41,010 nt of DNA, taken from contig JAQCGT010000013.1 in the NCBI GenBank assembly GCA_027730505.1, positions 1-41,010 of the forward strand, given 5' to 3'. The stretch's first letter is position 1; each line of letters opens with the position of its first letter. The position numbers and the translations under genes are program-made. Of this stretch, positions 27,098 to 35,884 are shown in pieces. The stretch comes from Actinomycetota bacterium (GTDB lineage Bacteria > Actinomycetota > Acidimicrobiia > Acidimicrobiales > Ilumatobacteraceae). Under the pieces are notes generated by a model. That model had not been told where the DNA came from. It saw only the letters and a program-made list of their open reading frames with translations, and searched no databases.

Positions 27098-27523
27098 GTG
27101 AGCACCGACGACCAGTCCACCGAATCCACCGTCGACTACCTGTCTCTCGCCTGGATCCGTGAGCTCAGCCGGGAGGTTGGCGATTCAGCGACGCTGCGTG
27201 ATCTGGCGGTGCGGCACCGTATCGGCGTCACACAAGTCGTCACCGATACCCCGGAGGGCGAGGTGACGTATCACCTCTCGATCGGTGACGGTCAAGCGAT
27301 GTTCGACGCAGGACCCGCCGACCCTGAAGACGTCCGGATGCAACAGGACTGGGACACGGCGGTGGCCGTCGCCACCGGCGAACTCAACGCGCAAGAGGCT
27401 TTCGTGACCGGGCGGATCCTGCTCTTCGGCGACCGCGAGGCGCTCATGGGGGCCCACGAGGTATTCGCCGCGCTCGATGCCGTGTTCTCGTCGGTGCGCA
27501 ACCGCACGCGGTACTCGCGTTAG
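27098..27523 (+). CDS. SCP2-type sterol-carrier-domain protein
   Basis: 141 residues, cytoplasmic. The SCP2-like pattern is visible: VTQVVTDTPEGEVTYHLSIG, then PEDVRMQQDWDTAVAVATGE followed by LNAQEAFVTGRILLFGD. SCP2 domains bind lipids or acyl-CoA in a hydrophobic tunnel. GTG 27098 is the first start that does not run back through the divergent gene. It lies 40 bases upstream of deoD on the same strand, but deoD seems to have its own promoter. The ligand is unknown. Confidence 0.75.
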   Translation: MSTDDQSTESTVDYLSLAWIRELSREVGDSATLRDLAVRHRIGVTQVVTDTPEGEVTYHLSIGDGQAMFDAGPADPEDVRMQQDWDTAVAVATGELNAQEAFVTGRILLFGDREALMGAHEVFAALDAVFSSVRNRTRYSR

Positions 27524-27563
27524 GCCCTTCGGCCACGACGCGCCAACCACGTACGATCACAGC

Positions 27564-28277
27564 ATGCCGATCCATCTACGGGCTGAGCCCGGTGACTACG
27601 CCCCCGCCGTGCTGTGTCCTGGTGACCCGAACCGTTCGACCCACATCGCTGAGACGTTCTTTGATCCCGGATTCAGGCTCGTGAACTCAGAGCGAGGCAT
27701 GCTCGGATACACCGGCACGTTCGAGGGGCGTCCCATCAGCGTTCAGACCACCGGCATGGGTTGTCCGTCCTCGGGCATCGTCTTCGAAGAATTGGTGCAA
27801 CTCGGTGCCCGACGACTCGTGCGGGTCGGCACCTGCGGTGGCCTCGGCGACGGCATGGCCATGGGTGACACCGTGATCGCCCAGAGCGCCAGTTGCGACG
27901 ACTCGACACCGCTTCGCTACGCACAGATGACCAGCTACGCACCCAGCGCCACCTTCGATCTGGTGGCGACCGCCGCCTCTCTGGCACGAGCTGACGGGGC
28001 CCGAGTACATGTCGGCCCAATCGTCACGAGTGGCCTGTTCTATGACCCCGACCCGACGACGTTCGGCTCATGGAAGCGCACCGGCCACATCGGCGTCGAG
28101 ATGGAGGCGGCGATGATGTACACCGTCGCCGCCGTCCATGGTCTCGAGGCACTGGCGATGATGACGGTCTCCGATGTGCTCGGTTCCGACGGATCGACCG
28201 TGCGCATCAGCGACGAGGAACTCCGCCGAGGTGTCGACGCGATGATGCGACTCGCCTGTCGCGTTGCGGTGTCCTGA
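27564..28277 (+). CDS. deoD: Purine nucleoside phosphorylase, DeoD type
   Basis: 237 residues, as for E. coli DeoD (239). Similarity runs the full length: IHLRAEPGDYAPAVLCPGDP, HIAETFFDPGFRLVNSERGM, LGYTGTFEGRPISV, GVEMEAAMMYTVAAVHGLEAL, and the catalytic-type Asp in TVSDVLG. It splits purine (deoxy)nucleosides with phosphate, releasing base and ribose-1-phosphate for salvage. Hexameric NP-I members differ in 6-oxo or 6-amino preference, and a uridine phosphorylase role is less likely. TACGAT (27552-27557) ends six bases before the ATG, suggesting a leaderless mRNA. It is convergent with mdh. Confidence 0.88.
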   Translation: MPIHLRAEPGDYAPAVLCPGDPNRSTHIAETFFDPGFRLVNSERGMLGYTGTFEGRPISVQTTGMGCPSSGIVFEELVQLGARRLVRVGTCGGLGDGMAMGDTVIAQSASCDDSTPLRYAQMTSYAPSATFDLVATAASLARADGARVHVGPIVTSGLFYDPDPTTFGSWKRTGHIGVEMEAAMMYTVAAVHGLEALAMMTVSDVLGSDGSTVRISDEELRRGVDAMMRLACRVAVS

Positions 28278-28295
28278 GCGCCGTTGCGGCGAGTT

Positions 28296-29282
28296 TCAGA
28301 TCAGACCGAGTTCTCGGACCGCGTCGCGCTCTTCAGCCAGTTCCGACGACGAGGCGTCGATCTTGGTCCGGCTGTAGTCGTCGATGTCGAGGCCCTGCAC
28401 GATGCGGTACTCGCCGTTCTCGCAAACACAGGGGAACGACGAGATGATCCCCTCGGGAACCCCGTACGAGCCGTCGGACGGGATCGACATCGACACCCAG
28501 TCCCCGGGGGCGGTACCAAGTGACCACGAACGAATGTGGTCGACCGCGGCGTTGGCAGCCGATGCCGCCGACGATGCACCGCGCGCCTCGATAATGGCGG
28601 CGCCACGCTTGGCGACTGTCGGGATGAAGGTCTGGTCGACCCAGTCGTGGTCACCGACCGCCTCATAGGCATTGCGGCCGTTCACCTCGCAATGGAACAA
28701 GTCGGGATACTGCGTGGTCGAGTGGTTGCCCCAGATCGTCATCTTCTTGACGTCGTTGACCGTGGCACCGAGCTTCTGGGCAATCTGGGTTACCGCACGG
28801 TTGTGGTCGAGCCGGGTCATCGCGGTGAACCGGCCCGGATCGAGTTCAGGGGCGTTCTGCTGGGCGATGAGCGCATTGGTGTTCGCCGGGTTGCCGACGA
28901 CGAGGACCTTCACATCGCGCTTCGCCGAACGCGACAGCGCCTCGCCTTGGGGCTTGAAGATGCCGCCGTTAGCCGACAACAGATCGGAACGCTCCATGCC
29001 GGCCTTACGTGGCATGGCGCCGACGAGCAGTGCCACATCAGCGTCGCCGAATGCGACATCGGCGTCGTCGGTGCAGATGATCTCACTGAGGAGCGGGAAC
29101 GCCGAGTCGTCGAGTTCCATGCGCACACCCTCGAGAGCACCGAGCGCCGGGGTGATCTCAAGCAGTTGCAGCGCTACCGGGGTCTCGGGACCGAGCATCG
29201 AGCCCGAAGCGATACGGAACAGGAGGGAATAGCCGATCTGACCGGCAGCACCGGTCACCGCCACGCGCACTGGGGTTGTCAT
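28296..29282 (-). CDS. mdh: Malate dehydrogenase
   Basis: 328 residues. The NAD-binding start is [20 protein letters not shown]; substrate arginines lie in the [15 protein letters not shown] loop, and the catalytic pair is in TRLDHNRA and [12 protein letters not shown]. This is the cytosolic-type enzyme that interconverts malate and oxaloacetate in the TCA cycle. The ATG at 29282 is preceded by TACGCT seven bases away; the frame upstream has no similarity. It is the third TCA enzyme locus in the window after sdh and suc. Confidence 0.95.
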   Translation of the reverse strand: MTTPVRVAVTGAAGQIGYSLLFRIASGSMLGPETPVALQLLEITPALGALEGVRMELDDSAFPLLSEIICTDDADVAFGDADVALLVGAMPRKAGMERSDLLSANGGIFKPQGEALSRSAKRDVKVLVVGNPANTNALIAQQNAPELDPGRFTAMTRLDHNRAVTQIAQKLGATVNDVKKMTIWGNHSTTQYPDLFHCEVNGRNAYEAVGDHDWVDQTFIPTVAKRGAAIIEARGASSAASAANAAVDHIRSWSLGTAPGDWVSMSIPSDGSYGVPEGIISSFPCVCENGEYRIVQGLDIDDYSRTKIDASSSELAEERDAVRELGLI

Positions 29283-29336
29283 GGCCTCCAGCGTACGCCC
29301 ACTCCCCCACCAGCCACCAACCCGCAACGGGCGATG

Positions 29337-31292
29337 TCACAGACCGGTCACGTTCCGGATGGCGTCGGCGTAGAACACCTGGCCGTCGGCCGAGAGGTGG
29401 ATGTCATCGGACGCAAAACAGGCCCCAGAGCAGTTCTGCGATTCGGTGAGCCAATCGACGACGATCAGGTTGTCATCAGGACCGTCGACCGAGGCGAGCA
29501 GTTCGTTGTTGGAGTCCCGCCACGCGACCTCGCCCCGCACGTTGAGCATCACCACCATTGGAACGTCGGCGACGATGTCGAGAAACTCGTCGAGGTTGGC
29601 TGCCCCGATCGGGCCGTTGGTGCCGAGATGCACCACGAGCACATCGCCGAAGGTGCCGAAGTCACGAAGCTGACGCAGAAAGTCCAAGGTCCCCGACAAC
29701 TGACGGTTCTGCTCGGCGTTGACCGTGTAGCCGCGCTCGCGCAGCACCCCGGCGGCCCCGAGCATCACCGAGTCACCGATCGCGAGGAACTGCACCGGCT
29801 CGCGCTGGGCGGCAATCGCCACGGTGTCGGAGGTGGCGGACTCACCCGGTTCCGCGCTTGACGACGTGTCAGTGGTGACGCCATCAGACGGGGACACCGT
29901 GACCTCACCGAGCAGTTCCTCAACCGAGGTCACCTCCTGTTGACCGGCCGCAATCGATGCCTCGATCTCATTGAGCTCGAGATCTGCCGTCGCCAATCGG
30001 AAGACAGAGAACACGCCGAGAAGCGTCACCACCAGGGTGATACCCGTCATGACCCGTCGCAACTCTGGCCTCGCAAGCGCCTCGCGCCGCAACACCGGTT
30101 CGCCTCGTCTGATCGGCATCTCAAGGAACCGGTATGAGACCTCTGCGATGACCGCAGTCAGCACCATCGCGACGATGAACCGAGCGAGGCCGAGCGGCAC
30201 ACCGGCCACCGATCGCAGCACCTGATACACCGGCCAGTGATACAGGTAGAGACCGTACGAACGAGTGCCGACCCACAGCAGTGGCGCGTTGGACAGCAAC
30301 CGGTTGAGCATCGAGCGACGATGGACGAGGGGGACGATCACGGCAATGGTCGCAACAGCCGTGATCAAGAAACCGCCTCGCATGAGACGCCCATCTGCCA
30401 CGATCCCGGCACCACCTGCATCGCTGGTGAGGTAGTGCACCTCGTTGACCAGCACGATCAACAGCACAAGACCCAACGCCCCAACCAGATCGAGCATCAG
30501 CGGTCGACGTCGCAGCGGTGACCGCATCACCGCAACCGGTCGCCAGAGCATGGCGAAGGCGGCACCGAGTAACAGACCCGACGACCGGGTGACGGTCGAC
30601 AGGTAGAGGCCATCGGCGATCGAGATACACCGACCACCGATTGTCCAGTAGGCATCGGGGGTGACCGAACACTCGCCGATGGGTCCCGAGTGGTACGCGA
30701 GCGTGGTGATCGCCGTGATGATCACCGCGGCCCCGGCGAGACCCAACGCTGTCCGCCCGAGCTGACGAGTGCCGCGGCGCAACAAGATCAGCATCACCAA
30801 TGGCCAGAGCAGGTAGAACTGCTCCTCCACCGCCAAACTCCAGAGATGCCGGAGCGGCGCGAAGTCGCCGCTTGAGGCGTATCCGGCGCCCACCCAGAGC
30901 TGGAACCAGTTCGACACGTACAGCACGCCGGCGACGACGTCGCCGCGCAACCTCCCGAGATACGCAGGGGTGAACACCGCCGTGTACATCGTGACTGCGG
31001 CGAGTACGGCGAACAGCGCAGGCAGGAGGCGACGTGCTCGTCGCATCCAGAACGATCCAAGCGACACACGCCCCTTGCGCTCGGTCTCTGCCATGAGCAG
31101 GAGCGTGATGAGATAGCCACTCAACACGAAGAAGACCTCGACGCCTAAGAAACCACCGGGAAGCCATGACGGGTCGGCGTGATAGACCATCACCGCCACC
31201 ACGGCCAGCGCCCGCAACCCGTCGAGCCCCGGCAGATACGGGACACTCGACAGGGTCGGCTCGGCGCCGCGACCTGGTGTGGGCTCAGACAT
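29337..31292 (-). CDS. Acyltransferase-3 / SGNH membrane protein (OafA-like)
   Basis: 651 residues. The N-terminal 400 or so hold about ten membrane helices of the acyltransferase-3 family: LPGLDGLRALAVVAVMVYH, GGFLGVEVFFVLSGYLIT, and LWSLAVEEQFYLLWP. The C-terminal domain is SGNH-hydrolase-like: GDSVMLGAAG (nucleophile Ser), HLGTNG and DDIHLSADG (Asp-x-x-His). Proteins of this build O-acetylate cell-surface polysaccharides or lipids, the SGNH part acting outside. The ATG at 31292 is used, with GATACT eight bases upstream. No polysaccharide genes lie nearby, so the substrate is unknown. Confidence 0.9.
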   Translation of the reverse strand: MSEPTPGRGAEPTLSSVPYLPGLDGLRALAVVAVMVYHADPSWLPGGFLGVEVFFVLSGYLITLLLMAETERKGRVSLGSFWMRRARRLLPALFAVLAAVTMYTAVFTPAYLGRLRGDVVAGVLYVSNWFQLWVGAGYASSGDFAPLRHLWSLAVEEQFYLLWPLVMLILLRRGTRQLGRTALGLAGAAVIITAITTLAYHSGPIGECSVTPDAYWTIGGRCISIADGLYLSTVTRSSGLLLGAAFAMLWRPVAVMRSPLRRRPLMLDLVGALGLVLLIVLVNEVHYLTSDAGGAGIVADGRLMRGGFLITAVATIAVIVPLVHRRSMLNRLLSNAPLLWVGTRSYGLYLYHWPVYQVLRSVAGVPLGLARFIVAMVLTAVIAEVSYRFLEMPIRRGEPVLRREALARPELRRVMTGITLVVTLLGVFSVFRLATADLELNEIEASIAAGQQEVTSVEELLGEVTVSPSDGVTTDTSSSAEPGESATSDTVAIAAQREPVQFLAIGDSVMLGAAGVLRERGYTVNAEQNRQLSGTLDFLRQLRDFGTFGDVLVVHLGTNGPIGAANLDEFLDIVADVPMVVMLNVRGEVAWRDSNNELLASVDGPDDNLIVVDWLTESQNCSGACFASDDIHLSADGQVFYADAIRNVTGL

Positions 31293-31349
31293 AGGCCTCA
31301 AGTATCGCCGGGGATCGGCTGCCTCCGGCGGTCATCGGCGCCCAGGTGG

Positions 31350-32861
31350 TCAGTGGCGGAAGTGTCTGGTGCCGGTGAACACCATCGCGATGCCGGCTTC
31401 ATCGGCCGCTGCGATCACCTCGGCGTCGCGAACGCTGCCACCAGGCTGGATCACTGCGGTGATTCCGGCAGCGACTGCAGCGTCGAGGCCGTCGCGGAAC
31501 GGGAAGAAGGCATCGCTTGCGCACACGCCGCCTGCAGCCCGTCCTGCGGATCGCTCCGCTGCTATCCGAGACGAGTCGAGGCGGTTCTGCTGACCGGCCC
31601 CGATACCGAATGCCTGCCGATCACGGGCGTAGACGATGGCGTTCGACGACACGGCTGCGCACACGGTCCAAGCGAACGTGAGGTCGTCCCACTGCTCATC
31701 GGTGGGCGAGACGCTCGTCACCACCTGCCACGTCGAGCGGTCGAGTGGCACCGGATCGGCCTGTTGCACCAACAATCCGCCGTCGATCGGTCGCATGTCG
31801 AGCGTTCGCGCGCCTGGCGGTGACGCCGTCAGCACCCTCATATTCGCCTTCGATGTCAGGATCTCGAGCGCCTCAGGTTCGTAGCTCGGCGCCACGACGA
31901 CCTCGGTGAAGACCGGCGCCAACGCCTCGGCCATCGGCACGGTCACCATGCCGTTCACGGCCACGATCCCACCGAAGGCGCTAACGGGGTCGCAGGCGTT
32001 GGCTCTGATGTAGGCCTCGGCGATATCGCCAGCCACCGCCACGCCGCACGGATTGGCGTGCTTGACGATCACCGCTGCCGGCGCGTCGAAACGCTGGACT
32101 AGACGCCAGGCGGCCTCGGTGTCGTACAGATTCAGGTAGCTCAGCGCCTTTCCGCCGTGTTGGATCATCGAGTCCCACCATCCTGCGGGGCTCGTGGATT
32201 CCATGTGCCGGAATCGAGCGCCCTGCTGGTGTGGGTTCTCTCCGTACCGCAGCACTTCGGTGCGCTCGAGAGCCAGGTGGAGGCTCGTCGGAAGCACGTC
32301 GGGCTCGGGATCGGTTTCGTCGAGCCAGTTGACGATGGCTGCGTCGTAGGCCGCCGTTCTGGCGAATGCCGTTCGGGCGAGGCGCCGTCTCGTGGCCGGG
32401 GTGATCGAACCCTCGGCAGTGATCTCAGCAAGTACTGGTTCGTAATCGCCGGGGTTGACGACGACACCCACGTGAGCATGATTCTTCGCAGCCGCCCGAA
32501 CCATTGCCGGGCCTCCAATATCGATCAACTCAATACCTGGCTCACTTGAGAACGGGTAGAGGTTCACCACAACCAGATCGATCGGTTCGATCCCGTATTC
32601 ATCCATGTCGGCTCGATGGGAGGAGTCGGTTGGATCAGCGAGGATCCCACCGTGGATGCGTGGGTGCAGCGTCACCACCCGATGGCCAAGAATTGCCGGC
32701 GTCCCAGTCAACTCAGCGACGTCGGTGACGGGCACGCCCGCAGCGGCGATCGCGGCCGCGGTACCACCCGATGAGATGATCCGCCAACCGAGACCGTGCA
32801 GGCCGGCGGCCAGTTCAGCCACACCGCTCTTGTCGTAGACGGAGAGCAGCGCAGTCGGCAC
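31350..32861 (-). CDS. purH: Bifunctional AICAR formyltransferase / IMP cyclohydrolase PurH
   Basis: 503 residues. The N-terminal cyclohydrolase domain (LLSVYDKSGVAELAAGL, SSGGTAAAI, KNHAHVGVVV) is followed by the transformylase domain (LRYGENPHQQ, VIVKHANPCGVAVAG, DPVSAFGGIVAVN, and the C-terminal SDAFFPFRDGLDAA). It makes the last two steps to IMP. GTG start, one base after the sucD stop codon, so it is co-transcribed with succinyl-CoA synthetase. M. tuberculosis has purN between sucD and purH; here purN is absent. Confidence 0.96.
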   Translation of the reverse strand: MPTALLSVYDKSGVAELAAGLHGLGWRIISSGGTAAAIAAAGVPVTDVAELTGTPAILGHRVVTLHPRIHGGILADPTDSSHRADMDEYGIEPIDLVVVNLYPFSSEPGIELIDIGGPAMVRAAAKNHAHVGVVVNPGDYEPVLAEITAEGSITPATRRRLARTAFARTAAYDAAIVNWLDETDPEPDVLPTSLHLALERTEVLRYGENPHQQGARFRHMESTSPAGWWDSMIQHGGKALSYLNLYDTEAAWRLVQRFDAPAAVIVKHANPCGVAVAGDIAEAYIRANACDPVSAFGGIVAVNGMVTVPMAEALAPVFTEVVVAPSYEPEALEILTSKANMRVLTASPPGARTLDMRPIDGGLLVQQADPVPLDRSTWQVVTSVSPTDEQWDDLTFAWTVCAAVSSNAIVYARDRQAFGIGAGQQNRLDSSRIAAERSAGRAAGGVCASDAFFPFRDGLDAAVAAGITAVIQPGGSVRDAEVIAAADEAGIAMVFTGTRHFRH

Positions 32862-32862
32862 G

Positions 32863-33762
32863 TCAGCGCAGACCGGCGACGATCTGGGCCATCAACTCAC
32901 CGGCCTCGGTCGGGTTGAGCCCGACCTTCACCCCGGCGTCGGCGAGGGCGTCCATCTTGCCCTGAGCAGTTCCCTTGCCCCCGGACACGATCGCTCCCGC
33001 GTGACCCATCTTCTTGCCCGCTGGCGCGGTCACTCCTGCGATGTAGGCACTCATCGGCTTGGAGACATTGCCACGGATGAACTCAGCAGCCTCTTCTTCG
33101 GCCGAGCCACCGATCTCGCCGATCATGATGATGGCGTGAGTGTCGGGATCGGCCTCGAACTCTCGAAGACAGTCGATGAAGTTGGTGCCGGGCACCGGAT
33201 CACCGCCGATGCCGACGCACGTCGACACACCGATGCCCTTCTGCTTCAACTCGTACAGGGCCTGATAGGTGAGCGTGCCCGACCGACTCACGATGCCCAC
33301 ATTCGGACCTTCGGCGCTCGGCGGCATTGCGATCTCACCGGCGGTGATACCGATGTTGCACTTACCAGGGCTGATGATGCCGGGGCAGTTGGGGCCGAGC
33401 AGTCGTGTGTTCGGGTAGTCGCTCAACAGGGTGTTGAACACTCGTGCCTCATCCTGAGCGGGAATGCCTTCGGTAATGCACACCACGAAGCCGACACCAG
33501 CCGCAGCCGCCTCGAGGATCGCTGCGGGAGCAGCCTTGGGTGGCACCGCTACGAACGACGCATCGGCTCCGGTCGCGGCGACGGCCTCGGCCACGGTGTC
33601 GAAGATCGGAATGCCTTCGACGTCCTGGCCACCCTTTCCGGGGGTGACACCGGCGACGACGTTCGTGCCGTAGTCACGGTTGCGGAGTCCGTGGTACTTG
33701 CCCTGGCCTCCGGTGAGGCCCTGAACGATGACCTTGGTGTTCTCATTGACGAAGATCGACAT
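32863..33762 (-). CDS. sucD: Succinyl-CoA synthetase alpha subunit
   Basis: 299 residues. The start is MSIFVNENTKVIVQGLTGG; the CoA-binding region has GVTPGKGGQ, and the phosphohistidine loop is GHAGAIVSGGKGTAQGK (His near residue 251). It has an E-I-G-G stretch (MIGEIGGSAEEEAA). With SucC it makes ATP or GTP from succinyl-CoA. The ATG at 33762 lies ten bases after the sucC stop, behind GGGGGAC. The frame upstream runs through sucC and is discarded. Confidence 0.96.
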   Translation of the reverse strand: MSIFVNENTKVIVQGLTGGQGKYHGLRNRDYGTNVVAGVTPGKGGQDVEGIPIFDTVAEAVAATGADASFVAVPPKAAPAAILEAAAAGVGFVVCITEGIPAQDEARVFNTLLSDYPNTRLLGPNCPGIISPGKCNIGITAGEIAMPPSAEGPNVGIVSRSGTLTYQALYELKQKGIGVSTCVGIGGDPVPGTNFIDCLREFEADPDTHAIIMIGEIGGSAEEEAAEFIRGNVSKPMSAYIAGVTAPAGKKMGHAGAIVSGGKGTAQGKMDALADAGVKVGLNPTEAGELMAQIVAGLR

Positions 33763-33772
33763 GGGGGACCTC

Positions 33773-34921
33773 TCAGTTCTGGGCGAGTGCGACGGCGGAA
33801 CGGGCGGCGGCGAGCATGGTCGGCTCGGACCGGAGCTTGGATTCGGGAATGCCCGCATCGGCGAGGATCTGTCGACCCTCCTCAGCGTTGGTGCCATCGA
33901 GGCGGATCACCATCGGAGCCCGCAGATCGACACGGCCGAGGGCCTCGACGATCCCCTTGGCGACCTCTTCACCTCGCGTGATTCCACCGAAGATGTTGAT
34001 GAAGATCGACTTCACGTTCTGGTCGAAGTTGATCACCTCGAGAGCAGCTGCCATCACGTCAGCATTGGCGCCGCCGCCGATGTCGAGAAAGTTCGCCGCG
34101 GATCCTCCGACTTGGTTCACCACGTCAAGGGTCGACATGGCGAGCCCTGCTCCATTGGCGATGATGCCGACGGTGCCGTCGAGGCCGATGTACTGAAGAT
34201 CATGGGTCTTTGCGAGGCGCTCGCGCTCGTCGAGCACCTCGGTCTCGGCGTACTCGGCCCACTCCGGATGACGGAACGCGGCATTGGCATCGAGCGACAC
34301 CTTGGCGTCGAGCGCATGCACCTCGCCGGTCGGCTTCAGGATCAGCGGGTTGATCTCAGCGAGATCGCAGTCGCCTTCTGTGAAGCAGCGATACAGCTTC
34401 ACCAGGATGTCGGCAGTTCCGTCAAGCGCCCGTTCAGGGATCTTCGCATCGACAGCGGCCTGGCGGGCCGTGCCGGCGTCGAGCCCGACGACCGGGTCGA
34501 TGTGCAACTTCACGATGGCGTCGGGGTCGCTCTCGGCGACGGCCTCGATCTCGACACCGCCCTGGGCCGACAGCATCAGCAAGTGCTTCTTCGCAGCGCG
34601 ATCAAGGGTGAAGCTTGCGTAGTACTCCTCGTCGATATCGGATGCGTGCTCGACCCAAAGGCGATGCACGACATGGCCCTTGATGTCCATGCCGAGAATG
34701 TTCCCTGCGTGAAGGCGAACCTCATCAGCGTTGTCGGCCAACTTGATGCCGCCAGCCTTGCCACGACCGCCGACCTGCACCTGGGCCTTGACCACCACCG
34801 GGTATCCGGCCGCCTCAGCGGCGGCGACGGCCTCGTCGACCGTGTCGGCTTTGTCGCCCGGGCTCACCGGAATGTCGAAACGGGCGAAGTACTGCTTGCC
34901 CTGATATTCGAAAAGGTCCAC
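33773..34921 (-). CDS. sucC: Succinyl-CoA synthetase beta subunit
   Basis: 382 residues. The ATP-grasp domain begins DLFEYQGKQYFARFDIPVS, with VVVKAQVQVGGRGKAGGI; later LAEINPLIL, DGTVGIIANGAGLAM and FINIFGGITRGEEVAKG form the CoA and phosphate sites. GTG start (34921), four bases after the stop of the B12-binding subunit gene, so the order in the mRNA is mutase subunit, sucC, sucD, purH. Nucleotide preference (ATP or GTP) cannot be read by eye. Confidence 0.96.
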   Translation of the reverse strand: MDLFEYQGKQYFARFDIPVSPGDKADTVDEAVAAAEAAGYPVVVKAQVQVGGRGKAGGIKLADNADEVRLHAGNILGMDIKGHVVHRLWVEHASDIDEEYYASFTLDRAAKKHLLMLSAQGGVEIEAVAESDPDAIVKLHIDPVVGLDAGTARQAAVDAKIPERALDGTADILVKLYRCFTEGDCDLAEINPLILKPTGEVHALDAKVSLDANAAFRHPEWAEYAETEVLDERERLAKTHDLQYIGLDGTVGIIANGAGLAMSTLDVVNQVGGSAANFLDIGGGANADVMAAALEVINFDQNVKSIFINIFGGITRGEEVAKGIVEALGRVDLRAPMVIRLDGTNAEEGRQILADAGIPESKLRSEPTMLAAARSAVALAQN

Positions 34922-34925
34922 TGTG

Positions 34926-35330
34926 TCAGTCCTCTCGTTCGTCGAGTGTCTGTTCGAGCCAGGCGCTGATTCCCTTGAGGGACGCGCCGGGTTGGAAGAT
35001 CTGGGCAACGCCCTGTTCGCGCAAGGCCCGAGCGTCGGCATCGGGAATGACCCCGCCACCGAAGACGAGCACGTCGGCGAGGTCACGGTCAGTGAGTTCG
35101 GCCATCACGCGCGGGAAGAGCGTGAGGTGTGCGCCCGAAAGCAGCGACAGCCCGACGGCATCGGCGTCCTCTTGAAGCACGGTCTCGGCGATCTGTTCAG
35201 GAGTTTGGTGCAGACCCGTGTAGATCACTTCGAATCCATGGTCGCGCAAGGCCCGGGTGATGGTCTTTGCTCCGCGGTCGTGCCCATCAAGTCCGGGTTT
35301 GGCCACGACGACACGGTAGGGGCGCTTCAC
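34926..35330 (-). CDS. B12-binding subunit of an acyl-CoA mutase (methylmalonyl-CoA mutase type)
   Basis: 134 residues, a stand-alone cobalamin-binding domain. The DxHxxG cobalt-ligand motif is LDGHDRGAK (His near residue 17), with SLLSGAH and VFGGGVIPDAD, all as in methylmalonyl-CoA mutase C-terminal domains. It needs a separate catalytic large subunit, which is not in the window. First in the sucCD-purH operon: methylmalonyl-CoA mutase yields succinyl-CoA, the substrate of SucCD, which fits. Other mutases (ethylmalonyl, isobutyryl) share this subunit type. GTG start with TAGGGT (35340-35345) nine bases upstream. Confidence 0.9.
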   Translation of the reverse strand: MKRPYRVVVAKPGLDGHDRGAKTITRALRDHGFEVIYTGLHQTPEQIAETVLQEDADAVGLSLLSGAHLTLFPRVMAELTDRDLADVLVFGGGVIPDADARALREQGVAQIFQPGASLKGISAWLEQTLDERED

Positions 35331-35392
35331 GAATGGAGGACCCTATTACCGATCCGGGTGCGAGCACCAACCGGCGCAGGCAGACTGATCTC

Positions 35393-35884
35393 GTGCGTCT
35401 CCCCGAACTGAGGTCTCCAGTTGCCCGGGCCGTCGTGCCAGTGGTGGCCGGAATCGCTGTGCTCGCGCTGCTCGCCGGATTCACGTGGGCGATGGCGGCA
35501 TACATCTCATCGGGCAGCGTCGACACCTCTGACCGCCTCGCTCCCGACACGTTCCCGATCGGCCAGGTCGACTACCTCGCCGGCATCGTGGCCGAGGACG
35601 GGCCGTTGCTGTTCGCCGAACTCGGCACACCAGTGGGCGAACGGTCGATCGTCGTCGACCACAGCGGAGATGACTCGGCGAACGGCTGGCGGGTCTACTG
35701 GGCGTATCCAGCTGACCGCGATGCACGATGCACGGTCGCCCAGATCGTCGGGACACGTGACTTCACAGACTGCGAGGGGCGCACCGTGTCGGTCGAGCAA
35801 CTCCAACCGCCTCTCGAGGGTGTACGCCCGGTGGTGATCGACTCGACGATCCTCGAAATCGACCTTCGTGGGGTCAGCGGCTGA
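35393..35884 (+). CDS. Small single-pass membrane protein, unknown function
   Basis: 163 residues from GTG 35393, or 183 from ATG 35333, which is only two bases from the divergent gene. I favour GTG because CAGACT ends six bases before it and it leaves room for the opposite promoter. One membrane helix (VVPVVAGIAVLALLAGFTWAM) is followed by an outside domain of about 125 residues with two cysteines (ARCTVAQIVG, TDCEGR) that may form a disulfide. The domain has beta-like stretches (RSIVVDHSG, WRVYWAYP). I do not recognise the family. It ends flush against the flavodoxin-like gene. Confidence 0.72.
   Translation: MRLPELRSPVARAVVPVVAGIAVLALLAGFTWAMAAYISSGSVDTSDRLAPDTFPIGQVDYLAGIVAEDGPLLFAELGTPVGERSIVVDHSGDDSANGWRVYWAYPADRDARCTVAQIVGTRDFTDCEGRTVSVEQLQPPLEGVRPVVIDSTILEIDLRGVSG

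Noticed and set aside
28279-28291. Small CGCCG-TTG-CGGCG hairpin between deoD and mdh as a terminator
   Set aside because: The stem is only five base pairs and followed by a weak AGTTTC; too common in this GC-rich DNA to call.
31306-31330. CGCCGG/CCGGCG pairing downstream of purH as a terminator
   Set aside because: Six base pairs with a 13-base loop and no T-run; it also overlaps the acyltransferase promoter hexamer, so I do not call it.
28536-34969. Long plus-strand frames opposite mdh (28536-29861, 441 codons) and sucC (33728-34969, 413 codons)
   Set aside because: Products of high-GC codon bias on the antisense of well-conserved genes; compositions are Arg/His/Val-rich and domain-free.
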